Translations under genes and position numbers: made by a program | DNA from: Acidobacteriaceae bacterium | GTDB lineage: Bacteria > Acidobacteriota > Terriglobia > Terriglobales > Acidobacteriaceae | Direction: 5' to 3' | DNA length: 5,827 nt | Assembly: GCA_003140655.1 (NCBI GenBank) | Contig: PLKR01000397.1 | Location: 2,220 to 8,046, forward strand | Shown here: piece by piece, positions 1 through 5,827 of the stretch | Layout: each line of letters begins with the position of its first letter | Position numbering within the stretch: position 1 is the first letter of the stretch | Notes under the pieces: model-generated | What the model was told of the DNA's origin: nothing | The model's database searches: none | Seen by the model: the letters and a program-made list of their open reading frames with translations, nothing else

Positions 1-858
1 ACCGTTGGCGTCATGGTCTTCGACATGACCGATCCCTACTGCACGCTGGTGCTGCGCGGCATCGAAAACACGCTCTACCAGGCTTCTTACCTGCCCATTC
101 TCACGGACGTACACAATGAGCGCAGCCGCTTCGAGCGCTATCTCGAGATGCTGCTCGACCGCCGCATCGAAGGCCTCGTCGTCCTCGCCAACTGGCTCTT
201 TCTCGATATCAACTTGCTCGCCGATCTGGAAAAGAGCGGCATCCCCACCGTTCTCATTGCCTGCGAGCTCAAGGGGGACTCGATGAGTTCGGTGATCGTC
301 GACAACGAAGTCGGTGGGTACCTCGCGCTGGAGCATCTGCACTCTCTCGGTCATCGCAAGATTGCCTTTATCCGCGGTCCCAAGACCTTGGCCGACAGTT
401 CTCCCCGCTGGCGCGGCGTCCGCAGATGCGCCAAGGCGTGCGGCCTCGAACTCGATTCCCGCCTGGTTGTGGACCTGCCCGAATCGCGTGATCCCCTTTC
501 CAGCTTTGAAATGGGCCAAAAACTGACCGCGAACCTGATCAGGCAGAAGCGCCAGTTCACAGCTCTGCTTGCCTTCGACGATATGACCGCCTTCGGCGCC
601 ATCCGCGGCTTGGCCAAGGCTGGGTTGCGCGTGCCTGAGCACTGCTCCGTGATCGGCTTCGACGATGTCGCCGCCTCGGCTCTCTGCACGCCGCCGCTCA
701 CCACCGTGCGCCAGCCCATGGAAGCGATGGGAGCGGACGCAGTGGGCATTGTTCTCGAAGGCATCAACTGCGTGCTGGAAAAACGCGAGGTCACCGCTCA
801 CCATCGCAAGGTGGCGCCGGAATTGGTGGTTCGGGAGTCCACGCGCAGCCTTCTGTAG
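1..858 (+). CDS. LacI/GalR-family transcriptional regulator, effector-binding domain (5' partial)
   Basis: Cytoplasmic ligand-responsive DNA-binding regulator, usually a repressor of sugar uptake or catabolism genes. The reading frame is open from base 1 to the TAG at 856-858, giving 285 visible residues. The family is usually about 330-350 residues, so roughly the first 55-60 residues (helix-turn-helix and hinge) lie upstream of the window, and the ATG at base 13 is an internal Met. The visible part is the periplasmic-binding-protein-like effector domain. It shows the family sequence VDNEVGGYLALEHL...LGHRKIAFI at about residues 100-124, FDDMTAFGAIRGL at 192-204, VIGFDD at 217-222 and PPLTTVRQP at 231-239, all typical of the LacI/PurR/CcpA fold. 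The effector cannot be read from these residues; sugars are usual for the family. The gene is followed by a co-oriented TonB-dependent receptor after 261 bases, which makes that gene a plausible target. Family assignment is secure; function is inferred. Confidence 0.93.
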   Translation, partial: TVGVMVFDMTDPYCTLVLRGIENTLYQASYLPILTDVHNERSRFERYLEMLLDRRIEGLVVLANWLFLDINLLADLEKSGIPTVLIACELKGDSMSSVIVDNEVGGYLALEHLHSLGHRKIAFIRGPKTLADSSPRWRGVRRCAKACGLELDSRLVVDLPESRDPLSSFEMGQKLTANLIRQKRQFTALLAFDDMTAFGAIRGLAKAGLRVPEHCSVIGFDDVAASALCTPPLTTVRQPMEAMGADAVGIVLEGINCVLEKREVTAHHRKVAPELVVRESTRSLL

Positions 859-863
859 GGTGC

Positions 864-932
864 CGCGGCCCTGCAGCGGGAAGCGGTTTTGTACAAGTCG
901 AAATCGTCCCGGGCCGCGAGGCCGCGTTTTTT
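864..932 (+). terminator. Possible rho-independent terminator after the LacI-type gene
   Basis: CGCGGCC at 864-870 can pair with GGCCGCG at 920-926, which is followed immediately by six T residues (927-932). The loop of about 49 bases is long for an intrinsic terminator. The same left arm can instead pair as CGCGGCCC (864-871) with GGGCCGCG (911-918), because the right arm is tandemly duplicated. A shorter local hairpin, GGCC-GCGA-GGCC (912-923) with a GNRA-like loop, is also possible. Position just after the stop codon and just before a promoter-like element fits termination, but the structure is not a classical one. Confidence 0.35.
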
Positions 933-935
933 CTC

Positions 936-953
936 TTGACATCAGATAGTCAA
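936..953. promoter_or_regulatory. Inverted repeat TTGAC-N8-GTCAA overlapping the -35 box
   Basis: TTGAC at 936-940 and GTCAA at 949-953 form a perfect 5-base inverted repeat over 18 bases, centred between 944 and 945. It overlaps the candidate -35 element, a place where a bound dimer could block or alter RNA polymerase. The arm spacing suits a dimeric helix-turn-helix regulator. Which protein binds is unknown. The arms do not show the central CG step common in LacI-family operators, so this may belong to a different regulator or be chance. Confidence 0.3.
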
Positions 954-965
954 TAAAAGCACTAT
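936..965 (+). promoter_or_regulatory. Candidate sigma70-type promoter for the TonB-dependent receptor
   Basis: A perfect TTGACA -35 box lies at 936-941. The best -10 with acceptable spacing is CACTAT at 960-965 (18-base spacer). It keeps the important A at position 2, A at 5 and T at 6 of TATAAT but lacks the first T. The stretch from 931 to 985 is AT-rich, in contrast to the GC-rich surroundings, as expected for a promoter. Transcription would begin near 972, leaving a leader of about 150 bases before the receptor start. The -35 is convincing by eye; the -10 is weak, so the promoter may depend on an activator or lie slightly further downstream. Confidence 0.4.
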
Positions 966-971
966 TCATAC

Positions 972-983
972 GTTTTAATAAAC
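972..983. promoter_or_regulatory. Possible operator GTTT-TAAT-AAAC near the predicted transcription start
   Basis: GTTT at 972-975 and AAAC at 980-983 are inverted arms flanking a 4-base non-symmetric centre. This lies at about +1 if the proposed promoter is used, which is a usual place for a LacI-type repressor site. The GTTT/AAAC arms resemble half-sites seen in many LacI-family operators, though a central CG is lacking. With arms of only four bases the match could be accidental. Confidence 0.22.
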
Positions 984-1102
984 TGACTGTGGGGCTTAGG
1001 CTACGGGTTGGGCTATGAGGTCGTTGGAACAAAGTCGCTGGCTGCCGTGGCTGCGTTGGGCATGGCATATGCTCTGTGAGATGGGCGAGCCGTTTGGGCA
1101 TC

Positions 1103-1110
1103 AGGAGAAG
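1103..1110 (+). promoter_or_regulatory. Ribosome binding site that fixes the receptor start at 1120
   Basis: AGGAGAAG at 1103-1110 ends nine bases before the ATG at 1120-1122. It is the only good Shine-Dalgarno sequence near any in-frame start. It selects 1120 over the in-frame ATG at 1015, which has no comparable site, and is consistent with the signal peptide that begins at 1120. Confidence 0.7.
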
Positions 1111-1119
1111 AACTTAACC

Positions 1120-4100
1120 ATGAAATCTCATCGTATGTGTGTGCGCATGGTGTGGTTTGTGCTGACGTTTTGCGCGACGGGGGCTTGGGCGCAGGATACT
1201 GCCTCCATCACCGGCACAATTACCGATTCCAGCGGAGCGGCGGTCCTCAACGCTCAAGTCGCGGTTAAGAACGCGGAACATGGCATCAGTCGTACCAGCA
1301 CCAGCAACGGCAGCGGCGACTTTCTCTTCGCCTCGCTGCCCATCGGTTCATACGATTTGACGGTCGTGGCCGAAGGCTTCAAGAAGTATGAAGCCAGAGG
1401 GATCACCTTGGTCATCGCACAAAAGGCGCGGGTCAACGTCGCGCTGGAAGTCGGCACAATCAGCACGGAGGTTGTTGTCCAAGGTTCGGAAGTTGCGCAG
1501 GTAGAAACGCAATCTTCCGACTTGGGCAATACCATCAGCGGCAGGGAAATCAGTCAGCTAGAACTGAATGGCCGCGACTTTACCCAGTTGGTTACTTTGT
1601 CCCCCGGCGTCACCAACCAATCTGGCCAGGATGAAGGCGGCGAGGGTGCGACGACGGTGGCGTTCAGCATCAACGGTGGCCGCACCGAATACAACAACTT
1701 TGAAATCGACGGCGGCGACGCGCTGGATAACGGCAGCAACACTACCATCAATGTCTACCCAAGTATCGACGCCATCGCGGAAGTGAAAGTATTGACTTCG
1801 AACTACGGCGCGCAATACGGCAAGAACGGCTCCGGCACGGTCGAGGTAGAAACCAAATCCGGCACGAACCACTTTCACGGGGACTTGTACGAATTCCTGC
1901 GCAACGACGATTTCAACGCGACTCAATTCGGCTTAACTTCGGTTCCGGAGTACAAGAAGAACGACTTCGGTTTTACCATCGGCGGTCCGGTTTACATCCC
2001 CGGCCACTACAACAGCGATAAGCAAAAGACGTTCTTCTTCTGGTCGGAGGAATGGCGGCGCGACCTGACGCCGGCCTCGGGATTCTTTTCGCAGACGATC
2101 GTTCCGACCGCGGCCGACCGCATGGGAAACTTCGGCGACCAGTGCACGGGCGCGGCCTCAAACTTGGAATGCCCGCTTGTCCCGGCATTTATCAACGGCG
2201 TTGCTCAGCCAATAGGGAATAGTCCGGGCGATGTCGGTCAGCCCTTCGCTGGCAATCAAGTGCCGATTCAGAATTCTGATATCGCGTCCGCGCTGACCGC
2301 GCTGATTCCCGCGCCGAACGGCGTATCCTCCGACGGTCTGGAGGATCAGTGGTACGCGACTCCCACGCTGCCCACGCACTGGCGGCAGGAATTGTTCAAG
2401 ATCGATCACAACATTAACAGCAAACTTCGCGCCAGCTTCCGCTACATTCACGACTCATGGAATCAGCAATACCCGGTTCCCCTGTGGACGTCCGGCGTCA
2501 CCTTTCCGACGATACAGACGAATTTCAACAATCCCGGCGTCAGCATGGTGGCGCGGCTTACGGCCAATGTTACGCCCACCCTGCTCAATGAATTCGTTGC
2601 GAGCTATACCACGGATCACATTTCAACGCAGCTCACCGGTCCTTGGCAGCGGGGCAATGTTCCGGCCAGCCTCGGGCTCTACGACAATGGCTTCGGCGGG
2701 AAGGTGCCGGGCATAATGCTTGCGGATGGACAATATACTTTTGCCGAAGATCCAGGCTACGTTCCGAACGGCCCTTTGAATTCGAACCCGACGTTCACCT
2801 TCCGCGACAATGTGACCAAGATCGTCGGGTCGCACAACATTCAATTCGGCATGTATTTCGCGGACTCCCACAAGAACGAGATCCCGCAGCCGCCGAATGG
2901 TCCTAATGGCTTGTTAGGCTTCGCCAACGCGACCAACGGCACGGACCCGTCGCTCACGACGGGCAATGCCTACGCCGATCTTCTTCTCGGCAATATCGGC
3001 AGCTTCGCTCAGCAACAAGCCCAACTCAAGCTGCACAACTTCTATCACATTTACGAACCGTATATTCAGGATGACTGGCACGCCACGCGAAAATTGACTT
3101 TGAACCTGGGATTGCGGATGAGCTTCTATGGAACGTATCGCGAGCTGAATAATCTGGCCTACAACTTCGATCCAAGATTTTACGTGCCGGGTGCGAGCAG
3201 CGTCGATCCTGTGACCAGCCTGGTAGACGGCAATCCCTACAACGGTTGGGTGGACTGCGGGGTTACGCCGGGGGTTCCCGCAGGCTGCATGAGCAACCAT
3301 TGGATTAATCCCGCGCCGCGCGTTGGTTTTGCTTTTGACCCATTCGGCGACGGCAAGTGGGCCATCCGGGGTGGGTATGGAATCTTTTTCGAGCACACCA
3401 ACGGCAATGAGTCGAACACAGACCTGCTCGAGCCCGACAACATCAAGACCCAGACCACGAGCGTGGTGAACATCTCCGGCTATGCGAATCTCAATTCCAG
3501 CCTGCTTGGGGCCGGAACGCCTCCGCTGACGGCTACCTCAATTCCCAGCAAAGCCATCTGGCCCTACGTACAACAGTGGCACTTGGATATTCAGCACGAT
3601 CTCGGCAAAGGGACCGTGGCGACGCTTTCTTACGTCGGTAGCGCGGGCGTTCACTTGACGCGGGCGTATGAGCTAAACGAAATCGTGCCCGTTTCCAACA
3701 GCCAGAATCCTTACGGACCCGGACAGGTAATAACGGCGGATGACTGTAGCTCGGTTACGATCGGAGCCAACGGCCAGGCTACGGCGACTGCTAACGTGGA
3801 TACTGGTAACCCCGTCACCATGACGGGCGGATGGGCCAACAATCTGGCCGTTGCTTGCGGCAACAACCCGAATTTTTACCGGCCTTACCTAGGCTGGGCC
3901 AGCATCGGGCGCAAAGACCAGACCGCGTCCTCGAACTACAACGGGCTGGAAGTTTCGGTGCGGCACAACATTGGCGGGCTGGAGCTGAACGCCGCATATA
4001 CTTACAGCCACTCGATCGACGATTCCTCCTCGGGCAACGATGCGGGGTTGTTTAACACATACGACCTTAATGCCTATCGTGCCAGCTCCAACTTTGACCA

Positions 4101-4779
4101 GCGGCACACCATCACACTCGCCTACGTTTATGACTTGCCGTTCTTCAAGGCGAAGGGTTTAGCGCATTCGATGCTTGGAGGCTGGCAGTGGTCGGGTATC
4201 ACTCTGATTCAGAGCGGATCGCCGTTCAGTGTGTACAACTCGGGAAATGGTTCGATCGCGCCCTCAGACAATGCCGGCGTGGGCACGGGCGCTTCTCAAA
4301 TCGGTAACCTTGGCAGCCTCACTGGAGGTTCATATCCGGACATCGTTGGTAATCCGAAGGAAGGAGTCCAGAACACTCCTTTCGCGGGTTTCGGGCCGCT
4401 TCTGTTCAATCCCGCTGCATTCGTTGCGCCCAGAGGCCTGACTTTCGGCGATGCCGGCAGGAACATATTGGACAATCCGTGGCGCACGAACTTCGACATG
4501 GCCTTGCTCAAACACTTCGCGGTTACTGAGAGCAAATATTTCGAATTCCGCGCGGAGGCCTTCAACGTGTTCAATCACACGGAGTTCAACTGGCTGGGCG
4601 GCGACGGGGGATCCGCAAGTTCTAACGCGGGGGCAGGGAACACTTCAAGCACGGTTGTCTGCTACGGCGGCGCCAACAACTCGGCGGGCGATCCTTCCTG
4701 CCTGCCCGAAGTGCTGTTCCGTCCGGGAGCCGCGCACAATGCGCGAATTCTGCAATTGGCGCTTAAGTTTATTTTCTAA
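1120..4779 (+). CDS. Oar-like TonB-dependent outer-membrane receptor with carboxypeptidase-regulatory-like N-terminal domain
   Basis: Large outer-membrane beta-barrel that would import a ligand using energy relayed by TonB-ExbB-ExbD. The product is 1219 residues from ATG 1120, chosen because AGGAGAAG precedes it and a Sec signal peptide follows (basic MKSHRM start, hydrophobic core, AWA|QD cleavage after residue 24). LTFC at 15-18 is not a good lipobox, so it is not a lipoprotein. About residues 27-112 form a carboxypeptidase-regulatory-like beta-sandwich beginning ITGTITDSSGAAV. TEVVV at 116-120 could serve as a TonB box. The plug runs from about 117 to 255, with LNGRDFTQL near 149-157, INGGRTEYNNFEIDGGD near 184-200, and ETKSGTNHFHG ending near 254. 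The remaining roughly 960 residues are barrel and long loops, ending LALKFIF with the terminal aromatic expected for BAM-dependent assembly. The mature protein has eight cysteines in four sequence pairs: 342/351, 713/723, 876/913 and 1181/1194. No SusD gene follows. The upstream LacI-type regulator suggests a sugar-related ligand, but that is inference; nothing in the sequence names the substrate. Confidence 0.93.
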   Translation: MKSHRMCVRMVWFVLTFCATGAWAQDTASITGTITDSSGAAVLNAQVAVKNAEHGISRTSTSNGSGDFLFASLPIGSYDLTVVAEGFKKYEARGITLVIAQKARVNVALEVGTISTEVVVQGSEVAQVETQSSDLGNTISGREISQLELNGRDFTQLVTLSPGVTNQSGQDEGGEGATTVAFSINGGRTEYNNFEIDGGDALDNGSNTTINVYPSIDAIAEVKVLTSNYGAQYGKNGSGTVEVETKSGTNHFHGDLYEFLRNDDFNATQFGLTSVPEYKKNDFGFTIGGPVYIPGHYNSDKQKTFFFWSEEWRRDLTPASGFFSQTIVPTAADRMGNFGDQCTGAASNLECPLVPAFINGVAQPIGNSPGDVGQPFAGNQVPIQNSDIASALTALIPAPNGVSSDGLEDQWYATPTLPTHWRQELFKIDHNINSKLRASFRYIHDSWNQQYPVPLWTSGVTFPTIQTNFNNPGVSMVARLTANVTPTLLNEFVASYTTDHISTQLTGPWQRGNVPASLGLYDNGFGGKVPGIMLADGQYTFAEDPGYVPNGPLNSNPTFTFRDNVTKIVGSHNIQFGMYFADSHKNEIPQPPNGPNGLLGFANATNGTDPSLTTGNAYADLLLGNIGSFAQQQAQLKLHNFYHIYEPYIQDDWHATRKLTLNLGLRMSFYGTYRELNNLAYNFDPRFYVPGASSVDPVTSLVDGNPYNGWVDCGVTPGVPAGCMSNHWINPAPRVGFAFDPFGDGKWAIRGGYGIFFEHTNGNESNTDLLEPDNIKTQTTSVVNISGYANLNSSLLGAGTPPLTATSIPSKAIWPYVQQWHLDIQHDLGKGTVATLSYVGSAGVHLTRAYELNEIVPVSNSQNPYGPGQVITADDCSSVTIGANGQATATANVDTGNPVTMTGGWANNLAVACGNNPNFYRPYLGWASIGRKDQTASSNYNGLEVSVRHNIGGLELNAAYTYSHSIDDSSSGNDAGLFNTYDLNAYRASSNFDQRHTITLAYVYDLPFFKAKGLAHSMLGGWQWSGITLIQSGSPFSVYNSGNGSIAPSDNAGVGTGASQIGNLGSLTGGSYPDIVGNPKEGVQNTPFAGFGPLLFNPAAFVAPRGLTFGDAGRNILDNPWRTNFDMALLKHFAVTESKYFEFRAEAFNVFNHTEFNWLGGDGGSASSNAGAGNTSSTVVCYGGANNSAGDPSCLPEVLFRPGAAHNARILQLALKFIF

Positions 4780-4786
4780 CTGATTC

Positions 4787-5827
4787 TCATCCGACTTGCA
4801 CGTGCTGTGCTGCCGAAACAGCTTCCAGCGCGTGCTCCAGGTCCGCGATCAGATCGTCTGCATTCTCGATGCCTACCGACAGCCGGATCATCTGTTCAGT
4901 CACTCCCATCTTGGCGCGCTCTTCGGCTGGAATCATGGCATGCGACGTTAGCACCGGGATCGAAACCACAGACTCCACACTGCCCAGGCTCGGCGCCAGT
5001 GTGAATAACCGCATGGCTTCGCTCACGCGCCGCGCGTCTTCGCCCGTGCCCTCTACCTCAAAGCTGACCATTCCTCCTCCGCCGCTCATCTGCGCACGCG
5101 CGACGGCATACTGCGGATGACTCTTCAAAAACGGATAATGCACGCTCCGTACCTTCGCTTGCCCGGACAAGAACTCCGCTACCCGCTGCGCGTTTTCATT
5201 CTGCCGCGCTACGCGCACCGCCAGCGTCTTCAAGCCGCGCACCAGCACCCACGACGCATGAGGATCCATGCAGTTGCCCAGCGTCGTTCGTGTCTCCCAG
5301 ATTGTTTCCATCAATTCGCGCCGTCCCGCGACCACGCCGCAAATCAGATCCGAATGCCCGGCCAGGTATTTCGTTCCGGAATGCATCACCAGGTCGATGC
5401 CGAATTCCGCCGGATGTTGGTTGATGGGTGTACCGAATGTGGCGTCAATCATGCTGAGCAGCTTGTGTTGCCTGGCCAGAGCCGCCACTTTCTTGAAATC
5501 CACCACGCGCAAAGTCGGATTGGTCGGCGACTCCAGATAGAGCAGCTTCGTGTTGGGACGGATCGCCCGCGCGTGCTGCTCATACTCCGTGGTGTCCACA
5601 AACGTGGTCTCAATCCCCATTTTTGGCAGCCACTGCGAGAGAAATTTATTCGCGCCGCCATAAATATCGCGCTGTGCCACAATGTGATCGCCGCCTTTGA
5701 GCAGCGCCATGATCGTCGTCGTGATCGCGCCCATGCCAGAGGCGAACGTCAGCGCCGCATCCACGCCTTCCAACTCCGCAATAGTCTTTTCCGCAACCGT
5801 GTTCGTCGGATTGCCGTAGCGCGTGTA
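4787..5827 (-). CDS. PLP-dependent trans-sulfuration enzyme, cystathionine gamma-synthase/lyase family (5' partial)
   Basis: Cytoplasmic enzyme of the Cys/Met metabolism PLP family (cystathionine gamma-synthase, gamma- and beta-lyases, O-acylhomoserine sulfhydrylases). The stop is TGA (complement of 4787-4789). The frame stays open to the right edge, giving 346 visible residues of a usual 380-400, so about 40-50 N-terminal residues and the start are missing; the TTG at 5773 is internal. Visible numbering starts at YTRYGNPT (1-8), whose Tyr and Arg normally contact the PLP phosphate of the neighbouring subunit. FASGMGAI (28-35) is the phosphate-binding loop, and IYGG (55-58) carries the Tyr that stacks on the PLP ring. 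LESPTNP is at 98-104 and DATF at 128-131 (Asp to the pyridine N). HSGTKYLAGHSD (149-160) holds the Schiff-base Lys at 153, encoded at 5369-5371. SLGSVES (280-286) and RLSVGIE (314-320) complete the site, with the Arg expected to bind the substrate alpha-carboxylate. The Gly after Tyr-Gly, where methionine gamma-lyase has Cys, argues against that activity. Exact reaction is unresolved. It converges on the receptor gene. Confidence 0.93.
   Translation of the reverse strand, partial: YTRYGNPTNTVAEKTIAELEGVDAALTFASGMGAITTTIMALLKGGDHIVAQRDIYGGANKFLSQWLPKMGIETTFVDTTEYEQHARAIRPNTKLLYLESPTNPTLRVVDFKKVAALARQHKLLSMIDATFGTPINQHPAEFGIDLVMHSGTKYLAGHSDLICGVVAGRRELMETIWETRTTLGNCMDPHASWVLVRGLKTLAVRVARQNENAQRVAEFLSGQAKVRSVHYPFLKSHPQYAVARAQMSGGGGMVSFEVEGTGEDARRVSEAMRLFTLAPSLGSVESVVSIPVLTSHAMIPAEERAKMGVTEQMIRLSVGIENADDLIADLEHALEAVSAAQHVQVG

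Noticed and set aside
13..858. ATG at 13 as the true start of the LacI-type gene
   Set aside because: The frame is open to base 1 with family-like sequence, and the DNA-binding domain is missing, so the gene begins upstream of the window.
665..949. 94-residue overlapping frame running past the LacI-type stop
   Set aside because: It is Arg/Pro/Ser-rich, reads out of frame through conserved LacI-family sequence, and has no family features.
1015..1119. Upstream in-frame ATG at 1015 as the receptor start
   Set aside because: No Shine-Dalgarno precedes it, it would bury the signal peptide 35 residues inside the protein, and ATG 1120 has AGGAGAAG at good spacing.
1120..1191. Receptor N-terminus as a lipoprotein signal (LTFC)
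   Set aside because: Phe directly before the Cys does not fit a lipobox, and AWA|QD is a good signal peptidase I site.
2914..3396. 160-residue antisense open frame within the receptor, and similar ones at 351-794 and 1558-1926
   Set aside because: They lie wholly opposite strongly supported coding sequence and have no recognisable domain; they are consistent with GC-rich antisense shadow frames.
1120..4779. Classical SusC assignment
   Set aside because: No SusD-like gene follows, and the sequence style is the Oar-like acidobacterial type; only the domain order is shared.
4798..4805. GCACGTGC palindrome near the end of the PLP enzyme gene
   Set aside because: A perfect 8-mer palindrome inside coding sequence with no loop or T-run; not a terminator, and expected by chance in GC-rich DNA.
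4787..5773. TTG at 5773 as the start of the PLP enzyme
   Set aside because: The frame continues to the window edge with the conserved YTRYGNPT segment, so the TTG is an internal Leu codon.
4787..5827. Methionine gamma-lyase
   Set aside because: The characteristic Cys after Tyr-Gly in the active site is Gly here.
1..5827. CRISPR arrays, tRNA or rRNA genes, insertion sequences, phage or defence genes
   Set aside because: No regularly spaced repeats, no cloverleaf-like or rRNA-like sequence, and no transposase or integrase coding was seen; three ordinary genes fill nearly the whole window.

Overview
The window reads as chromosomal DNA of a Gram-negative, moderately GC-rich bacterium, most likely an Acidobacteriota member (Terriglobia-like). 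The main reason is the central gene. It is a very large outer-membrane TonB-dependent receptor of the Oar-like type, with an N-terminal carboxypeptidase-regulatory-like domain, a plug, a long beta-barrel and a C-terminal Phe. This family is heavily expanded in Acidobacteriota. The taxonomic call is an inference from protein style, not from a marker gene.

Layout. (1) Bases 1-858 (+) hold the effector-binding part of a LacI/GalR-family repressor; its DNA-binding N-terminus lies upstream of the window. (2) Bases 859-1119 are a 261-base regulatory interval. It has a GC-rich possible terminator, then an AT-rich promoter-like stretch with a TTGACA box and small inverted repeats that could be operators, then a leader ending in a good ribosome binding site. 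(3) Bases 1120-4779 (+) encode the 1219-residue receptor. (4) Bases 4787-5827 (-) hold the C-terminal 346 residues of a PLP-dependent trans-sulfuration enzyme (cystathionine gamma-synthase/lyase family), convergent with the receptor and separated from it by only 7 bases. Its start lies beyond the right edge.

How they may work together. A LacI-type regulator directly upstream of and co-oriented with a TonB-dependent receptor suggests that receptor expression responds to a small ligand, probably a sugar or glycoside. No SusD-like partner or glycoside hydrolase is present in the window, so the substrate cannot be named. The convergent PLP enzyme belongs to sulfur amino-acid metabolism and probably has no functional link to the other two.

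I see no mobile element, CRISPR array, tRNA, rRNA or phage gene, and no clear evidence of an undescribed system. The points most worth checking are the operator-like region, the four paired cysteines of the receptor, and the substrate-site residues of the PLP enzyme.
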